The notes below the pieces were generated by a model. It did not search any database, was not told the origin of the DNA, and saw only the letters and a program-made list of their open reading frames with translations. Shown here piece after piece: positions 34,194 through 44,317 of a stretch of 64,000 bases of DNA. Positions within the stretch are counted from its first letter, which is position 1. Each line of letters begins with the position of its first letter. A program made the translations under genes and the position numbers. This DNA comes from Rhodococcus antarcticus (lineage in GTDB: Bacteria; Actinomycetota; Actinomycetes; Mycobacteriales; Mycobacteriaceae), in NCBI RefSeq assembly GCF_026153295.1, contig NZ_CP110615.1:806001-870000 (forward strand), in the 5' to 3' direction.

Positions 34194-34672
34194 TCCGGCA
34201 CCGGGATCGTGCTGGCGCGGGCCCGCAGCGGCAGCGCCACCCAGAGCACCACGAACGAGGCCGCCGAGCCCAGGCCGAGCACGGCCGCCCCCACCCCGCC
34301 CAGGACGACGTCGCCGACGAGCACCGCCGCGCCGGTGATGGACGCCGCCAGCAGGGCGAGGCCGGCCAGGGCGAAGCGGTGTGCGGCCCGGACCAGCTCG
34401 GGCCGGTGCATCCGCCGGAACAGCAGCCGGTGGTAGGCGACCGGCGCGACCAGGCACACCACGGCCGCCCCGGAGGACACGAACGTCACGAGGTAGGTCG
34501 CGCGCTGGAAGCCCGTGGTGCCGGCGAACGCCGCGGTGAACGGCAGCGAGAGCAGGAACGCGAAGAGGATCTGCACCCCCGCCTGGGCCACCCGCAGCTC
34601 CTGCAGCAGCTCGGCGAGGTTGCGGGTCAGCCGAGCCTGCTCGCCCTCGTGCGGCTCGGGCGGCAGGCTCAC
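34190..34672 (-). CDS. DUF6328-type integral membrane protein
   Basis: 160 residues, GTG 34672 overlapping the DedA stop as GTGA. An N-terminal cytoplasmic helix (RLTRNLAELLQELRVAQAGVQ) is followed by four membrane helices. The family has no known function. Coupling to DedA suggests they act on the same membrane process. Confidence 0.7.
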   Translation of the reverse strand: MSLPPEPHEGEQARLTRNLAELLQELRVAQAGVQILFAFLLSLPFTAAFAGTTGFQRATYLVTFVSSGAAVVCLVAPVAYHRLLFRRMHRPELVRAAHRFALAGLALLAASITGAAVLVGDVVLGGVGAAVLGLGSAASFVVLWVALPLRARASTIPVPD

Positions 34673-35268
34673 GCCCGCTCCCTGCGCACCCGCCAGACGA
34701 CGACCGCCACGACGACGACCACCGCGACGGCCACCGCGAGCCCGGTCCCGACCTTGGAGGCGACCGCCTGGTAGGAGTTGCCGGCGAAGAAGCCCAGCAG
34801 CACGAAGGCCGTGCCCCAGACGAGCCCGCCCGCGGCGTTCCACGGCAGGAAGCGGCGGTAGGGCATCTTCGCGGTGCCGGCCAGGGCGGGCATCACGGCC
34901 CGGAAGAAGGACACGAAGCGCCCCAGGAACACCGCCGAGCCGCCCCGCCGGGCCAGGAAGTCCTGCGCCCCGTCGAGCTTGTCCCGACGCTTGTCCAGGA
35001 TCTTCAGCGCCAGCAGCCGTGGGCCGAAGGTCTTGCCCACCTCGTAGCCCACGCTGTCGCCGACGATCGCGGCCACCACGACGACCACGCACATCCACAC
35101 CACGCTGGCCTCACCCCGGCTGGCGTACACCCCGCCGACCACCGCGGCCGTCTCGCCCGGCACCACGAAGCCCACGAACAGAGCGTCCTCGACGAACACG
35201 AGCAGGCCCACCACGAGGAAGACGTACAGCGGGGCGACGTTCAACAGTCGTTCGACCAGGCCGCTCAT
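34669..35268 (-). CDS. DedA/VTT family membrane protein
   Basis: 199 residues, ATG 35268. The DedA core is visible: FVGFVVPGETAAVVGGVYASRG near residue 32 with the membrane-embedded Glu, GDSVGYEVGKTFG, and GRFVSFFRAVMPALAGTAKM with the conserved arginines. Members act in lipid-carrier or phospholipid translocation. TAGGTT (35275-35280, minus) ends 6 nt before the ATG, indicating a leaderless mRNA. Confidence 0.92.
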   Translation of the reverse strand: MSGLVERLLNVAPLYVFLVVGLLVFVEDALFVGFVVPGETAAVVGGVYASRGEASVVWMCVVVVVAAIVGDSVGYEVGKTFGPRLLALKILDKRRDKLDGAQDFLARRGGSAVFLGRFVSFFRAVMPALAGTAKMPYRRFLPWNAAGGLVWGTAFVLLGFFAGNSYQAVASKVGTGLAVAVAVVVVVAVVVWRVRRERA

Positions 35269-35274
35269 GGGGCC

Positions 35275-35280
35275 AACCTA
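35275..35280 (-). promoter_or_regulatory. -10 box of leaderless DedA gene
   Basis: TAGGTT on the minus strand, 6 nt before ATG 35268. Confidence 0.45.
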
Positions 35281-35299
35281 GCCGGGCACCGGCGCCGGC

Positions 35300-35758
35300 T
35301 CAGAAGTAGAGGCGGGAGACCATCTCGGCCACGCACACCGGCTTGGAGCCGCCCTCGACCTCGACGGTGGAGGAGACCACCAGCTGCAGCCCGCCGCCGC
35401 CGACCTCGGTGACCTCGGTGAGCACCGCGGTGGAGCGGACCATGGAGCCCACCGGGACCGGCGAGGGGAAGCGGACCTTGTTCAGCCCGTAGTTCACTCC
35501 CATCTTCGTGCCCTCGACCGTCCAGATCTGCCAGCTGAGCATCGGCAGGAGCGAGAGGGTGAGGAAGCCGTGCGCGATGGGGCCGCCGAACGGGCTCTCC
35601 GCCTTCGCCCGCTCGACGTCGACGTGGATCCACTGGTGGTCGCCGGTGGCCTCGGCGAAGGTGTTGATCCGCTCCTGGGTGACCTCGACCCAGTCGCTGG
35701 TGCCGAGGGTCTCGCCCTGGGCCGCGAGGAGCTCGGCGGGGGAGGTGAAGGTGCGCAT
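35300..35758 (-). CDS. MaoC-like (R)-specific enoyl-CoA hydratase
   Basis: 152 residues, ATG 35758. Single hot-dog domain with the hydratase-2 signature [18 protein letters not shown] near residues 34-51 (catalytic Asp and His), then [16 protein letters not shown]. Hydrates 2-enoyl-CoA to (R)-3-hydroxyacyl-CoA. No acyl-CoA synthesis genes are adjacent, so the pathway is unknown. Divergent from gatB. Confidence 0.9.
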   Translation of the reverse strand: MRTFTSPAELLAAQGETLGTSDWVEVTQERINTFAEATGDHQWIHVDVERAKAESPFGGPIAHGFLTLSLLPMLSWQIWTVEGTKMGVNYGLNKVRFPSPVPVGSMVRSTAVLTEVTEVGGGGLQLVVSSTVEVEGGSKPVCVAEMVSRLYF

Positions 35759-35827
35759 GGTGGGTCTCCTGTCGACGTCGGGATGAGGCTGCCCGTCGAT
35801 GCTCCCACGCCTGGCAGGATGGATCGC

Positions 35828-37375
35828 ATGAGTGCCCCCAGCCTCGATCACCGCCCGGCCGACCTCATCGGCCCCGACGGCTCCGCCCGGCTCGTCGACT
35901 ACGACGACGTCGTCGCGCAGTTCGACCCCGTGCTCGGCATGGAGGTGCACGTCGAGCTGGGTACTGCCACCAAGATGTTCTGCGGCTGCCCCACCGGCTT
36001 CGGAGCCGAGCCCAACACCCAGACGTGCCCGGTGTGCCTGGGCCTGCCCGGCGCGCTGCCCGTGGTCAACGAGAAGGCGGTGGAGTCCGCCATCCGCATC
36101 GGTCTGGCGCTGCACTGCACCATCACCCCGCACGGTCGGTTCGCGCGGAAGAACTACTTCTACCCCGACCAGCCGAAGAACTTCCAGACCAGCCAGTACG
36201 ACGAGCCGATCGCCACCGACGGCTACCTCGACGTGCTCCTGGACGACGGCACCACCTGGCGGGTGGACGTCGAGCGGGCGCACATGGAGGAGGACACCGG
36301 CAAGTCGCTGCACGTCGGCGGGGCCACCGGCCGCATCCACGGGGCCAGCCACTCGCTGCTGGACTACAACCGGGCCGGCGTGCCGCTGGTGGAGATCGTC
36401 ACCCGCACCATCCACGGGGCCGGTGCCCGGGCTCCCGAGGTGGCCCGCGCCTACGTCACCGCCCTGCGCGACCTGCTGGAGTCCCTCGGCGTCTCCGACG
36501 TGCGGATGGACCAGGGCTCGCTGCGCTGCGACGCCAACGTCTCCCTCACCCCGTCCGGCTCACCCGTGCTGGGCACGCGCACCGAGACCAAGAACGTGAA
36601 CAGCCTGCGCAGCGTCGAGGTGGCCGTGCGGCACGAGATGCGCCGCCAGGCCGCCGTGCTGCTCGCCGGCGGCGAGGTCGTCCAGGAGACCCGGCACTTC
36701 CAGGAGGTCGACGGCACCACCGCGGCGGGTCGGAAGAAGGAGACCGCGGAGGACTACCGCTACTTCCCGGAGCCGGACCTCTCCCCGGTGGCGCCGGACC
36801 CGGCGTGGGTGGAGCGGCTGCGGGCGGAGCTGCCCGAGCTGCCGTGGGAGCGCCGCGCCCGCATCCAGGCGAGCTGGGGGGTCAGCGACGAGGAGATGCG
36901 CGACCTGCGCAACGCCGGGGCCCTGGACCTGGTGGCCGCGACCGTCGACGCCGGCGCGCCCGCGGACCAGGCGCGGTCCTGGTGGGTGGCCTACCTGACC
37001 CAGCAGGCCAACAGCCGCGAGCTCACCCTGGCCCAGCTGGCCATCAGCCCCGCCCAGGTCGCCCGGATCATCGCGCTCGTGGCCGACGGCTCGCTGAACA
37101 ACAAGCTCGCCCGCCAGGTGGTCGACGGGGTGCTGGCCGGCGAGGGTGAGCCCGACGACGTGGTGGCCGGGCGTGGCCTCGCGGTGGTCAGCGACGACGG
37201 TGCGCTGCAGCACGCCGTGGACGAGGCCCTGGCCGCGAACCCCGCGGTCGCCGAGAAGATCCGCGGCGGCGCCACCAAGGCCGCCGGGGCGATCGTCGGT
37301 GCGGTCATGAAGGCCACCCGGGGTCAGGCCGACGCGGCCAAGGTCACCGAGCTCGTGCTCAAGGCCTGCAGCTAG
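35828..37375 (+). CDS. gatB: Glu-tRNA(Gln) amidotransferase subunit B
   Basis: 515 residues from ATG 35828; ATG 35819 is in frame but an AGGATGG ribosome-binding site fits 35828. Binds misacylated Glu-tRNA(Gln) and transfers the amide. [16 protein letters not shown] and [20 protein letters not shown] carry the zinc-binding cysteines, and the C-terminal YqeY-like tail ends the protein. Separated from gatCA by 5 kb, as in mycobacteria. Confidence 0.97.
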   Translation: MSAPSLDHRPADLIGPDGSARLVDYDDVVAQFDPVLGMEVHVELGTATKMFCGCPTGFGAEPNTQTCPVCLGLPGALPVVNEKAVESAIRIGLALHCTITPHGRFARKNYFYPDQPKNFQTSQYDEPIATDGYLDVLLDDGTTWRVDVERAHMEEDTGKSLHVGGATGRIHGASHSLLDYNRAGVPLVEIVTRTIHGAGARAPEVARAYVTALRDLLESLGVSDVRMDQGSLRCDANVSLTPSGSPVLGTRTETKNVNSLRSVEVAVRHEMRRQAAVLLAGGEVVQETRHFQEVDGTTAAGRKKETAEDYRYFPEPDLSPVAPDPAWVERLRAELPELPWERRARIQASWGVSDEEMRDLRNAGALDLVAATVDAGAPADQARSWWVAYLTQQANSRELTLAQLAISPAQVARIIALVADGSLNNKLARQVVDGVLAGEGEPDDVVAGRGLAVVSDDGALQHAVDEALAANPAVAEKIRGGATKAAGAIVGAVMKATRGQADAAKVTELVLKACS

Positions 37376-37377
37376 CG

Positions 37378-37839
37378 GTGTTCCGGGTCCTGTTCCACGA
37401 GCCGCGGATCCCCGGCAACACGGGCAGCGCCATCCGGCTCGCGGCGGGCACCGGGTGCGAGCTGCACCTGGTGGACCCGCTGTTCGACCTGTCCGAGGCC
37501 AAGCTGCGCCGAGCCGGGCTCGACTACCACGACCTCGCCTCGGTGACCGTGCACGCCGACCTGGCCGCAGCGTGGGTGGCGCTGGAACCGGAGCGGGTGT
37601 GGGCGCTGACCACCGGGGCCGACCGCAGCTACGCCGACGTCGCCTACGCCCCGGGGGACGTGCTGATGTTCGGGCCCGAGCCCACCGGCCTGGCCCCGGA
37701 GGTGCTCGCCGACCCGCACGTGACCGGGGCGCTGCGCATCCCCATGCTGGCGGGGCGCCGGTCGATGAACCTCGCCAACGCAGCGGCCGTGGTGGTGCAC
37801 GAGGCCTGGCGGCAGCACGGGTTCGCCGGCGGGGTCTAG
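37378..37839 (+). CDS. SPOUT tRNA (cytidine/uridine-2'-O-)methyltransferase, TrmL-like
   Basis: 153 residues, GTG 2 bp after gatB, so co-transcribed. FRVLFHEPRIPGNTGSAIRLAAGTG is the TrmL N terminus, and FGPEPTGLAPEVL and IPMLAGRRSMNLANAAAVVVHE form the trefoil-knot SAM site. Probably methylates the ribose at position 34 of tRNA-Leu isoacceptors. Its stop codon abuts the stop of the converging lipoprotein gene. Confidence 0.92.
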   Translation: MFRVLFHEPRIPGNTGSAIRLAAGTGCELHLVDPLFDLSEAKLRRAGLDYHDLASVTVHADLAAAWVALEPERVWALTTGADRSYADVAYAPGDVLMFGPEPTGLAPEVLADPHVTGALRIPMLAGRRSMNLANAAAVVVHEAWRQHGFAGGV

Positions 37840-39003
37840 CTAGGCCGGGCTCCCACCGCCCGCCCCGCCCGAGGGCTGGATGCGGACCGCCCGGTCGTCG
37901 GTGGCGACGGGGGTGCCGCCGTCGGCGTTGGTGGTGCCCACCCACACCAGGCCGTCCGGACCCACGTCGGCACCGGCGAGCCGGCCGTAGCTGTCCTTGG
38001 CGAGCACCTCGGGATCACCGATCACCGCGTTCTCGGGGGAGGTGGTGAGGACGTAGAGCGCGGAACCGGTGCCCAGGGCCACCGCCACCCGCCCGCCGAG
38101 GGCCGCGCAGCCCCCCACGCCGGGCCGGTCGGGCCAGGTCCACACCTCGGGGCCCAGGCCACGACCGGGCACCACCGTGCGCAGGCGGTCCGTGGTGGCG
38201 GTCCGGTCGGTGACCCAGCTGGTCCCCGTCGTCGCGTCCGTGCAGACCCCACCGGGGGCGTCGATGCCGGCGGCCAGCACCGGGGACCCCGGCGTGGGGT
38301 TGTCGGCCGGCGCGGCACCGGTGAGGTCGACACGCAGCAGCTTCCCGGCCAGCGAGGCGGGGTCCTTGGACGCGGTGGTGCTGCCCGCGGCACCGGTGGC
38401 CACCAGCAGGTCACCGGTGGCGTCGAAGGCCAGGCTGCCGGCGTTGCCGCTGGGCCCGCGCGGGATACCGGTGAGCACGGGCTTGGGCGAGTCGCCGGGG
38501 GAGAGGCGGACCACGCGGTTGTCGGTGGGGGTGGTGACGTAGAGGTAGAGCAGCCGGTCCTCGAGCCACGTGGGGGACAGCGCCACGTCGAGCAGCCCGC
38601 CGTCGGTGCTCCCCTCCACCGCCACCGTGTCCACCACCACGGGCGCGGTGCCCGGGGCGACCTGGAGCAGCCGACCGGTGCGCCGCTCCGCGACCAGGGC
38701 GGAGGCGCCGTCGGGGAGCACGGCCACCCCGCCGGTGGTGCCGAGGCAGGTGGCGACGACGGCCGGATCGGGGTCCACGCACGGTCCCGAGGGAGCGGCG
38801 GAGGTGGCCGCGGGCGCCGCCGCGCCCCCGGACGGGCCCGGGGGCGCCGGCTCCCCCGGCAGCTGGGGCGTCGGCTCCGGGCCGGCGCCGAGCGGGGGGT
38901 TGTCCTGGAAGCCGGCGGCCGAGGGCTGCGGGAACTGGGCGCACGCGGCCAGCAGGAGACCCACGGTGCCGAGCACCGCCGTCCGGATCCCACCCCTGTG
39001 CAC
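37840..39003 (-). CDS. LppZ-like lipoprotein with PQQ/sugar-dehydrogenase beta-propeller
   Basis: 387 residues from GTG 39003. The signal peptide RGGIRTAVLGTVGLLLAAC has lipobox LAAC with Cys21, so it is exported and lipid-anchored. A Pro/Ala-rich linker (residues 30-75) precedes a beta-propeller resembling soluble aldose sugar dehydrogenases. Counterpart of Rv3006 lppZ by position (recalled). Substrate and cofactor use are unknown. TACTCT (39010-39015, minus) ends 6 nt before the start. Confidence 0.82.
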   Translation of the reverse strand: MHRGGIRTAVLGTVGLLLAACAQFPQPSAAGFQDNPPLGAGPEPTPQLPGEPAPPGPSGGAAAPAATSAAPSGPCVDPDPAVVATCLGTTGGVAVLPDGASALVAERRTGRLLQVAPGTAPVVVDTVAVEGSTDGGLLDVALSPTWLEDRLLYLYVTTPTDNRVVRLSPGDSPKPVLTGIPRGPSGNAGSLAFDATGDLLVATGAAGSTTASKDPASLAGKLLRVDLTGAAPADNPTPGSPVLAAGIDAPGGVCTDATTGTSWVTDRTATTDRLRTVVPGRGLGPEVWTWPDRPGVGGCAALGGRVAVALGTGSALYVLTTSPENAVIGDPEVLAKDSYGRLAGADVGPDGLVWVGTTNADGGTPVATDDRAVRIQPSGGAGGGSPA

Positions 39004-39009
39004 CGCCGC

Positions 39010-39015
39010 AGAGTA
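39010..39015 (-). promoter_or_regulatory. -10 box of leaderless lipoprotein gene
   Basis: TACTCT on the minus strand, 6 nt before GTG 39003. Confidence 0.45.
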
Positions 39016-39074
39016 CGGGCCGCGCCGTGAGCGGCGGGTGAGCGTCCGTGCCGGGTTCGGACCACCGTCCTGTC

Positions 39075-39080
39075 TAGGGT
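39075..39080 (+). promoter_or_regulatory. -10 box of leaderless DoxX gene
   Basis: TAGGGT ends 7 nt before GTG 39088; this favours 39088 over GTG 39079. Confidence 0.45.
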
Positions 39081-39087
39081 GATCGTC

Positions 39088-39894
39088 GTGACCGAGAACC
39101 CGACGCCCCAGCCGGACCGACCCGCCGAGGGGTCCGGTCAGGACGCCACGACGGCGTTCGCCGCCCAGGGCCAGCCGAGCCCCCACTCGAGCGGTGGGGT
39201 GCGCGGTGACGGGGTGCGCGGTGACGGGGTGCGCGGTGACGGGGACGGGGACGGGGTGCCCTACTACCAGGCCCCCACCCACCCCGGTCAGCGGCAGGAC
39301 GTCGCGGCCCCGCGCACCGTCTCCCCGCCCCTGGTCTCCGAACCCTCCGACGACGAGGGTCACGTGGCGCGGGCGCCGCGGGGCACCACCGACCTGGGGC
39401 TGCTGCTGCTGCGGGTCGGCCTCGGCGTGATCCTGCTGGCGCACGGCAGCCAGAACCTGTTCGCGCTGTTCCACGGACCCGGCATCAACGGTTTCGAGGA
39501 CCTGCTCACCCGGGCCGGGTACGCCCACGCGCACCTGTTGGCCTACCTGGGCTCCATCGCCGAGGTCGGGGCCGGGGCGTTCCTGGTGCTCGGCCTGCTG
39601 ACCCCGCTGGCCGGTGCGGCCGCGCTGGGCACCACCATCAACGCGTGGTTCGTGGCCGACCAGGCCGCACCGGGGTTCCGGTTCTTCGTCTCCGCGCAGG
39701 GCCAGGAGCTCGAGATGCTGCTGGTGCTGCTCGCCGCCGTGGTGGTGCTGCTCGGCCCGGGTCGGTTCTCCCTCGACCGCCGGCGCGGCTGGGCCACGCG
39801 GCCGCTGCTGAGCTCGTGGCTCGGCCTGGTGCTCGGGGTCGCGGCCGGCCTGCTCGTCTGGTTCCTGCTCAACGGCGCCACCCCGTTCGCCTGA
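39088..39894 (+). CDS. DoxX family membrane protein with disordered N-terminal extension
   Basis: 268 residues from GTG 39088. About 100 N-terminal residues are low-complexity and hydrophilic, then the DoxX core of four helices begins at LGLLLLRVGLGVILLAHGSQNLFALF, with LGSIAEVGAGAFLVLGLLTPLAG as its second signature. Counterpart of Rv3005c (recalled), which is linked to redox homeostasis. Residues 38-52 are three perfect VRGDG repeats, followed by DGDG. Confidence 0.88.
   Translation: MTENPTPQPDRPAEGSGQDATTAFAAQGQPSPHSSGGVRGDGVRGDGVRGDGDGDGVPYYQAPTHPGQRQDVAAPRTVSPPLVSEPSDDEGHVARAPRGTTDLGLLLLRVGLGVILLAHGSQNLFALFHGPGINGFEDLLTRAGYAHAHLLAYLGSIAEVGAGAFLVLGLLTPLAGAAALGTTINAWFVADQAAPGFRFFVSAQGQELEMLLVLLAAVVVLLGPGRFSLDRRRGWATRPLLSSWLGLVLGVAAGLLVWFLLNGATPFA
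39199..39243. repeat. three 15-nt tandem repeats in the DoxX gene
   Basis: Three identical copies of a 15-mer encoding Val-Arg-Gly-Asp-Gly, followed by a short GGGGAC run. In frame; lies in the disordered N-terminal tail. Confidence 0.9.
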
Positions 39895-39973
39895 CCACCG
39901 CACCCACCGTCCAGCGCCGACCCGCCTGGCGAACGCACGCGGTCGCGAGGCCGGACGGCGGTGCCGACCACCA

Positions 39974-40468
39974 TCACCAGGTGAGGCCGGGAGCGCTCGG
40001 TGGTGAAGCCTCCTCCGCCGGCTGCTCCCCCTCCCCGGCCGCGGCCTCGCGCTCGGCCCGCGCCTGCTCGGCGGCGGCGAACGGGTCGGGCACCCGACCT
40101 CCGCTGACCACCGCGAGCACCCGGAGGTCGTTGAACCCCACGCCCGGCAGCCAGACCTCGGAGCCGTCCCGCAGCACGGCCCTGCCCCAGCCCCGCCGGG
40201 GGAAGCGCACGCCATCGACCTCGGACCAGGGGATCGTCCGGGTCCGGAGGGTGGAGCGGGCGGCGAGCCCGTCGGCGTCCGCGGTGGTCTGCACCCGCAG
40301 GACCCACGCGGCGGCGAGCAGCGGCAGCAGCACCAGCCACCCCCAGCGGGCCGTGTCCGCGGCGACGAAGGGGCCGGTGCCCACCAGGAACACCACCACC
40401 CCGAGAAGGGCGGCCCGGGAGACCTGCAGGACGGCGCGGGCGGGATCGGCGGTCGGCTCGGTGCTCAC
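39974..40468 (-). CDS. PH-domain (bPH) membrane-anchored protein, Cfp6-like
   Basis: 164 residues, GTG 40468. Two hydrophobic segments (about residues 19-36 and 43-56) precede a small bacterial PH domain (TTADADGLAARSTLRTRTIPWSEVDGVRFP). A charged Ala/Glu/Pro tail ends it. Counterpart of the low-molecular-weight antigen Cfp6 (Rv3004) by position (recalled). Function unknown. Confidence 0.82.
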   Translation of the reverse strand: MSTEPTADPARAVLQVSRAALLGVVVFLVGTGPFVAADTARWGWLVLLPLLAAAWVLRVQTTADADGLAARSTLRTRTIPWSEVDGVRFPRRGWGRAVLRDGSEVWLPGVGFNDLRVLAVVSGGRVPDPFAAAEQARAEREAAAGEGEQPAEEASPPSAPGLTW

Positions 40469-40516
40469 CCCGACATCGTCCCACCTCCCAGGATGTGGGA
40501 GCTCCGTCCCGCAGAG

Positions 40517-40545
40517 TTGACGGCTGCCGGGGTGGGCCCTAACGT
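40517..40545 (+). promoter_or_regulatory. ilvBNC promoter
   Basis: TTGACG (40517-40522), 17 nt spacer, TAACGT (40540-40545). Near-consensus. The predicted start lies at or beside the GTG of the leader peptide at 40553. Confidence 0.75.
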
Positions 40546-40552
40546 CACGCCC

Positions 40553-40600
40553 GTGCACATCCACGACCTCCTCGTACTCAGCCGGCGCGTCGCCCGCTGA
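40553..40600 (+). CDS. ilv operon leader peptide (attenuator)
   Basis: 15 codons, GTG to TGA: MHIHDLLVLSRRVAR. Six of the 15 codons are Ile, Leu or Val (I, L, L, V, L, V), the classic composition of a branched-chain amino acid leader peptide. It resembles known actinobacterial ilvB leaders. It lies 7 nt after the -10 box and so is probably read from a leaderless mRNA. Ribosome stalling here would decide whether the downstream terminator forms. Confidence 0.8.
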   Translation: MHIHDLLVLSRRVAR

Positions 40601-40625
40601 GAAGGTCGCCCACGCTCTCCTCAGC
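40596..40625 (+). promoter_or_regulatory. alternative stem of the ilv attenuator
   Basis: GCTGAG (40596-40601) overlaps the leader stop codon and is complementary to CTCAGC (40620-40625). It can form a pause or anti-terminator stem whose formation depends on ribosome position. Confidence 0.5.
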
Positions 40626-40652
40626 CCGATGCGCCACCCTCGTCACGCGGTC

Positions 40653-40675
40653 ACCCGCGGCGGGGGTCTTTTTTT
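40653..40675 (+). terminator. ilv attenuator terminator
   Basis: ACCC pairs with GGGT (with an extra inner C-G pair after one mismatch) followed by a run of seven T at 40669-40675, rare in this GC-rich sequence. Lies 42 bp before ilvB. Confidence 0.7.
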
Positions 40676-40717
40676 GCCCGGAACCCGACCACCGACGGTC
40701 ACAGAAGAGGAACCGCA

Positions 40718-42604
40718 GTGAGTGCTCCCACCGCCCGCCCGCAGGCCACCGCGCGGCCCGCGCGCCCGGCCACCCCACCCGCCGCTCCACGCCGCCCGGC
40801 CTCGGCCCCCGAGCGCGTCACCGGCGCGCAGTCGCTCGTGCGCTCCCTGGAGGAGGTGGGCTGCGAGATCATCTTCGGCATCCCGGGGGGCTGCATCCTG
40901 CCGGTGTACGACCCGCTGCTCGACTCCACCCGGGTCCGCCACGTGCTCGTCCGGCACGAGCAGGGCGCGGGCCACGCCGCCACGGGCTACGCGCAGGCCA
41001 CCGGCAAGGTCGGGGTCTGCATGGCCACCTCGGGGCCCGGCGCGACGAACCTGGTGACCCCGCTGGCGGACGCGCACATGGACTCGGTGCCCATCGTCGC
41101 CATCACCGGGCAGGTCAACTCCGCGTTCATCGGCACCGACGCGTTCCAGGAGGCCGACATCTCCGGCATCACGATGCCGATCACCAAGCACAACTTCCTC
41201 GTCACCGATCCGGCCGACATCCCGCGAGCCGTCGCCGAGGCCTTCCACATCGCGAGCACCGGCCGCCCCGGCCCCGTCCTGGTCGACATCCCCAAGGACG
41301 TCCTCCAGGCCCAGACCACGTTCAGCTGGCCGCCCGAGCTGCGGCTGCCCGGCTACCGCCCCATCACCAAGCCGCACGGCAAGCAGGTCCGCGAGGCGGC
41401 CCGGCTGATCGCCGCCGCCCGGCGGCCCGTGCTCTACGTCGGCGGCGGCGTCATCAAGGCGCAGGCCTGCGCCGAGCTGGCCGAGCTGGCCGAGCTGACG
41501 GGCGCGCCCGTGGTCACCACGCTGATGGCCCGCGGTGCCTTCCCCGACAGCCACCCGCAGAACCTCGGCATGCCCGGCATGCACGGCACGGTCGCCGCGG
41601 TGGCGGCGCTGCAGCGCAGCGACCTGCTGGTCACCCTCGGTGCCCGCTTCGACGACCGGGTCACCGGACAGCTCGCGACCTTCGCCCCCGGGGCCAAGGT
41701 CATCCACGCCGACATCGACCCCGCGGAGATCGGCAAGAACCGCATCGCGGACGTCCCCATCGTCGGCGACGCCCGCGAGGTGCTCGGCGAGCTGGTGGAG
41801 ACCCTGCGCGCGAGCACCGACCCGCGGCCCGACCTCGCGGAGTGGTGGCGCCAGCTCGACGGCATCCGCAGCACCTACCCGCTGGGCTACGACCGGCCGA
41901 GCGACGGCGCCCTCTCCCCGGAGCTGGTCATCGAGCGGATCGGACGAGCTGCGGGTCCGGACGCGATCTACTGCGCGGGCGTCGGGCAGCACCAGATGTG
42001 GGCGGCCCAGTTCATCTCCTACGAGAAGCCCCGCACCTGGCTCAACTCCGGTGGCCTGGGGACCATGGGCTACGCCGTGCCCGCCGCCATGGGCGCCAAG
42101 ATGGGCATGCCCGACACCGAGGTGTGGGCCATCGACGGTGACGGCTGCTTCCAGATGACCAACCAGGAGCTGGCGACCTGCGCGATCGAGGGCGTGCCCA
42201 TCAAGGTGGCCGTCATCAACAACGGCAACCTGGGCATGGTGCGGCAGTGGCAGACCCTGTTCTACGGGGAGCGGTACTCCAACACCGACCTCTCCACCCA
42301 CCAGACGGCGACCAACCGCCGCATCCCCGACTTCCTGCTGCTCGCCGAGGCGCTGGGCTGCGTCGGGTTCCGCTGCGAGCGCGAGGAGGACGTGGACGAC
42401 GTCATCGCGGCCGCCCGGGCGATCACCGACCGGCCCGTCGTGATCGACTTCGTGGTCGGCGCGGACGCCCAGGTCTGGCCGATGGTCGCCGCCGGCACCG
42501 GCAACGACGAGATCATGGCCGCCCGGGGCATCCGGCCCCTGTTCGACGTCGACGACGCCTCGCCCGAGATCATCGCGGCCGCCAGCCCGGAGGACGAGCA
42601 GTGA
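40718..42604 (+). CDS. ilvB: acetolactate synthase large subunit
   Basis: 628 residues, GTG 40718. Thiamine-diphosphate enzyme making acetolactate or acetohydroxybutyrate, the first common step to Ile, Val and Leu. Catalytic Glu81 in [14 protein letters not shown]; the TPP/Mg motif is in [36 protein letters not shown]. An Ala/Pro-rich N-terminal extension of about 30 residues precedes the family core. Overlaps ilvN as GTGA; controlled by the upstream attenuator. Confidence 0.98.
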   Translation: MSAPTARPQATARPARPATPPAAPRRPASAPERVTGAQSLVRSLEEVGCEIIFGIPGGCILPVYDPLLDSTRVRHVLVRHEQGAGHAATGYAQATGKVGVCMATSGPGATNLVTPLADAHMDSVPIVAITGQVNSAFIGTDAFQEADISGITMPITKHNFLVTDPADIPRAVAEAFHIASTGRPGPVLVDIPKDVLQAQTTFSWPPELRLPGYRPITKPHGKQVREAARLIAAARRPVLYVGGGVIKAQACAELAELAELTGAPVVTTLMARGAFPDSHPQNLGMPGMHGTVAAVAALQRSDLLVTLGARFDDRVTGQLATFAPGAKVIHADIDPAEIGKNRIADVPIVGDAREVLGELVETLRASTDPRPDLAEWWRQLDGIRSTYPLGYDRPSDGALSPELVIERIGRAAGPDAIYCAGVGQHQMWAAQFISYEKPRTWLNSGGLGTMGYAVPAAMGAKMGMPDTEVWAIDGDGCFQMTNQELATCAIEGVPIKVAVINNGNLGMVRQWQTLFYGERYSNTDLSTHQTATNRRIPDFLLLAEALGCVGFRCEREEDVDDVIAAARAITDRPVVIDFVVGADAQVWPMVAAGTGNDEIMAARGIRPLFDVDDASPEIIAAASPEDEQ

Positions 42605-43101
42605 GCACCCACACCCTCTCCGTGCTGGTCGAGGACACCCCTGGTGTCCTGGCCCGCGTGTCCAGCCTGTTCGCCCGCCGCGGGTTCAACATCCGCTCGC
42701 TGGCGGTCGGCGCGACCGAGCTGCCCGACGTCTCGCGGATGACCATCGTGGTCAGCGTCGAGGACTTCCCGCTCGAGCAGGTGACCAAGCAGCTGAACAA
42801 GCTGGTCAACGTGCTCAAGATCGTCGAGCAGGACCCCGACCACTCCGTCGCCCGCGAGCTGCTGCTGGTGAAGGTCCGCGCCGACGCCAGCGTCCGCAGC
42901 CAGGTGCTGGAGACGGTGCAGCTGTTCCGAGCCAAGGTCATCGACGTCTCCGCCGAGGCCGTGACGGTCGAGGCCACGGGCACCCCCGCCAAGCTGGAGG
43001 CGCTGCTGCGGGTGCTCGAGCCCTACGGCATCCGGGAGATCGCCCAGTCCGGCGTCGTCGCCCTGGGCCGCGGCGCCAAGTCCATCACCGCCACCCGCTA
43101 G
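42601..43101 (+). CDS. ilvN: acetolactate synthase small (regulatory) subunit
   Basis: 166 residues. N-terminal ACT domain ([26 protein letters not shown]) binds valine for feedback inhibition; the C-terminal domain holds the IlvB contact. Start overlaps the ilvB stop, so subunits are made in ratio. Confidence 0.97.
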   Translation: MSTHTLSVLVEDTPGVLARVSSLFARRGFNIRSLAVGATELPDVSRMTIVVSVEDFPLEQVTKQLNKLVNVLKIVEQDPDHSVARELLLVKVRADASVRSQVLETVQLFRAKVIDVSAEAVTVEATGTPAKLEALLRVLEPYGIREIAQSGVVALGRGAKSITATR

Positions 43102-44181
<1,080 letters not shown>

Positions 44182-44194
44182 CCCACTCGCTCCC

Positions 44195-44255
44195 GCAGAT
44201 CGCGGGCTGTTCGCTGCTCGCGCACCGCACGACGGACGAACAGCCCGCGATCTGC
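44195..44255. terminator. 19-bp perfect inverted repeat after ilvC
   Basis: Arms at 44195-44213 and 44237-44255 are perfect complements of 19 bases with a 23-nt loop that can pair further. No T-run follows. Most likely a strong terminator of ilvBNC, or a dispersed palindromic element. Confidence 0.6.
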
Positions 44256-44317
44256 CCGCAGTAGGCTCCGCCCTGCTCGACCTAGGCCCCGCACCCCACC
44301 AGCTTGGAGAGCACCCC

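Noticed and set aside
39199-39243. Short direct repeats as a CRISPR array
   Set aside because: The copies abut with no spacers and lie in a coding frame; the repeats in the GT and cofC genes are rejected for the same reason.
44195-44255. Inverted repeat as ends of an insertion sequence or MITE
   Set aside because: Loop of only 23 nt, no flanking target duplication seen, and it sits where an ilvC terminator is expected.
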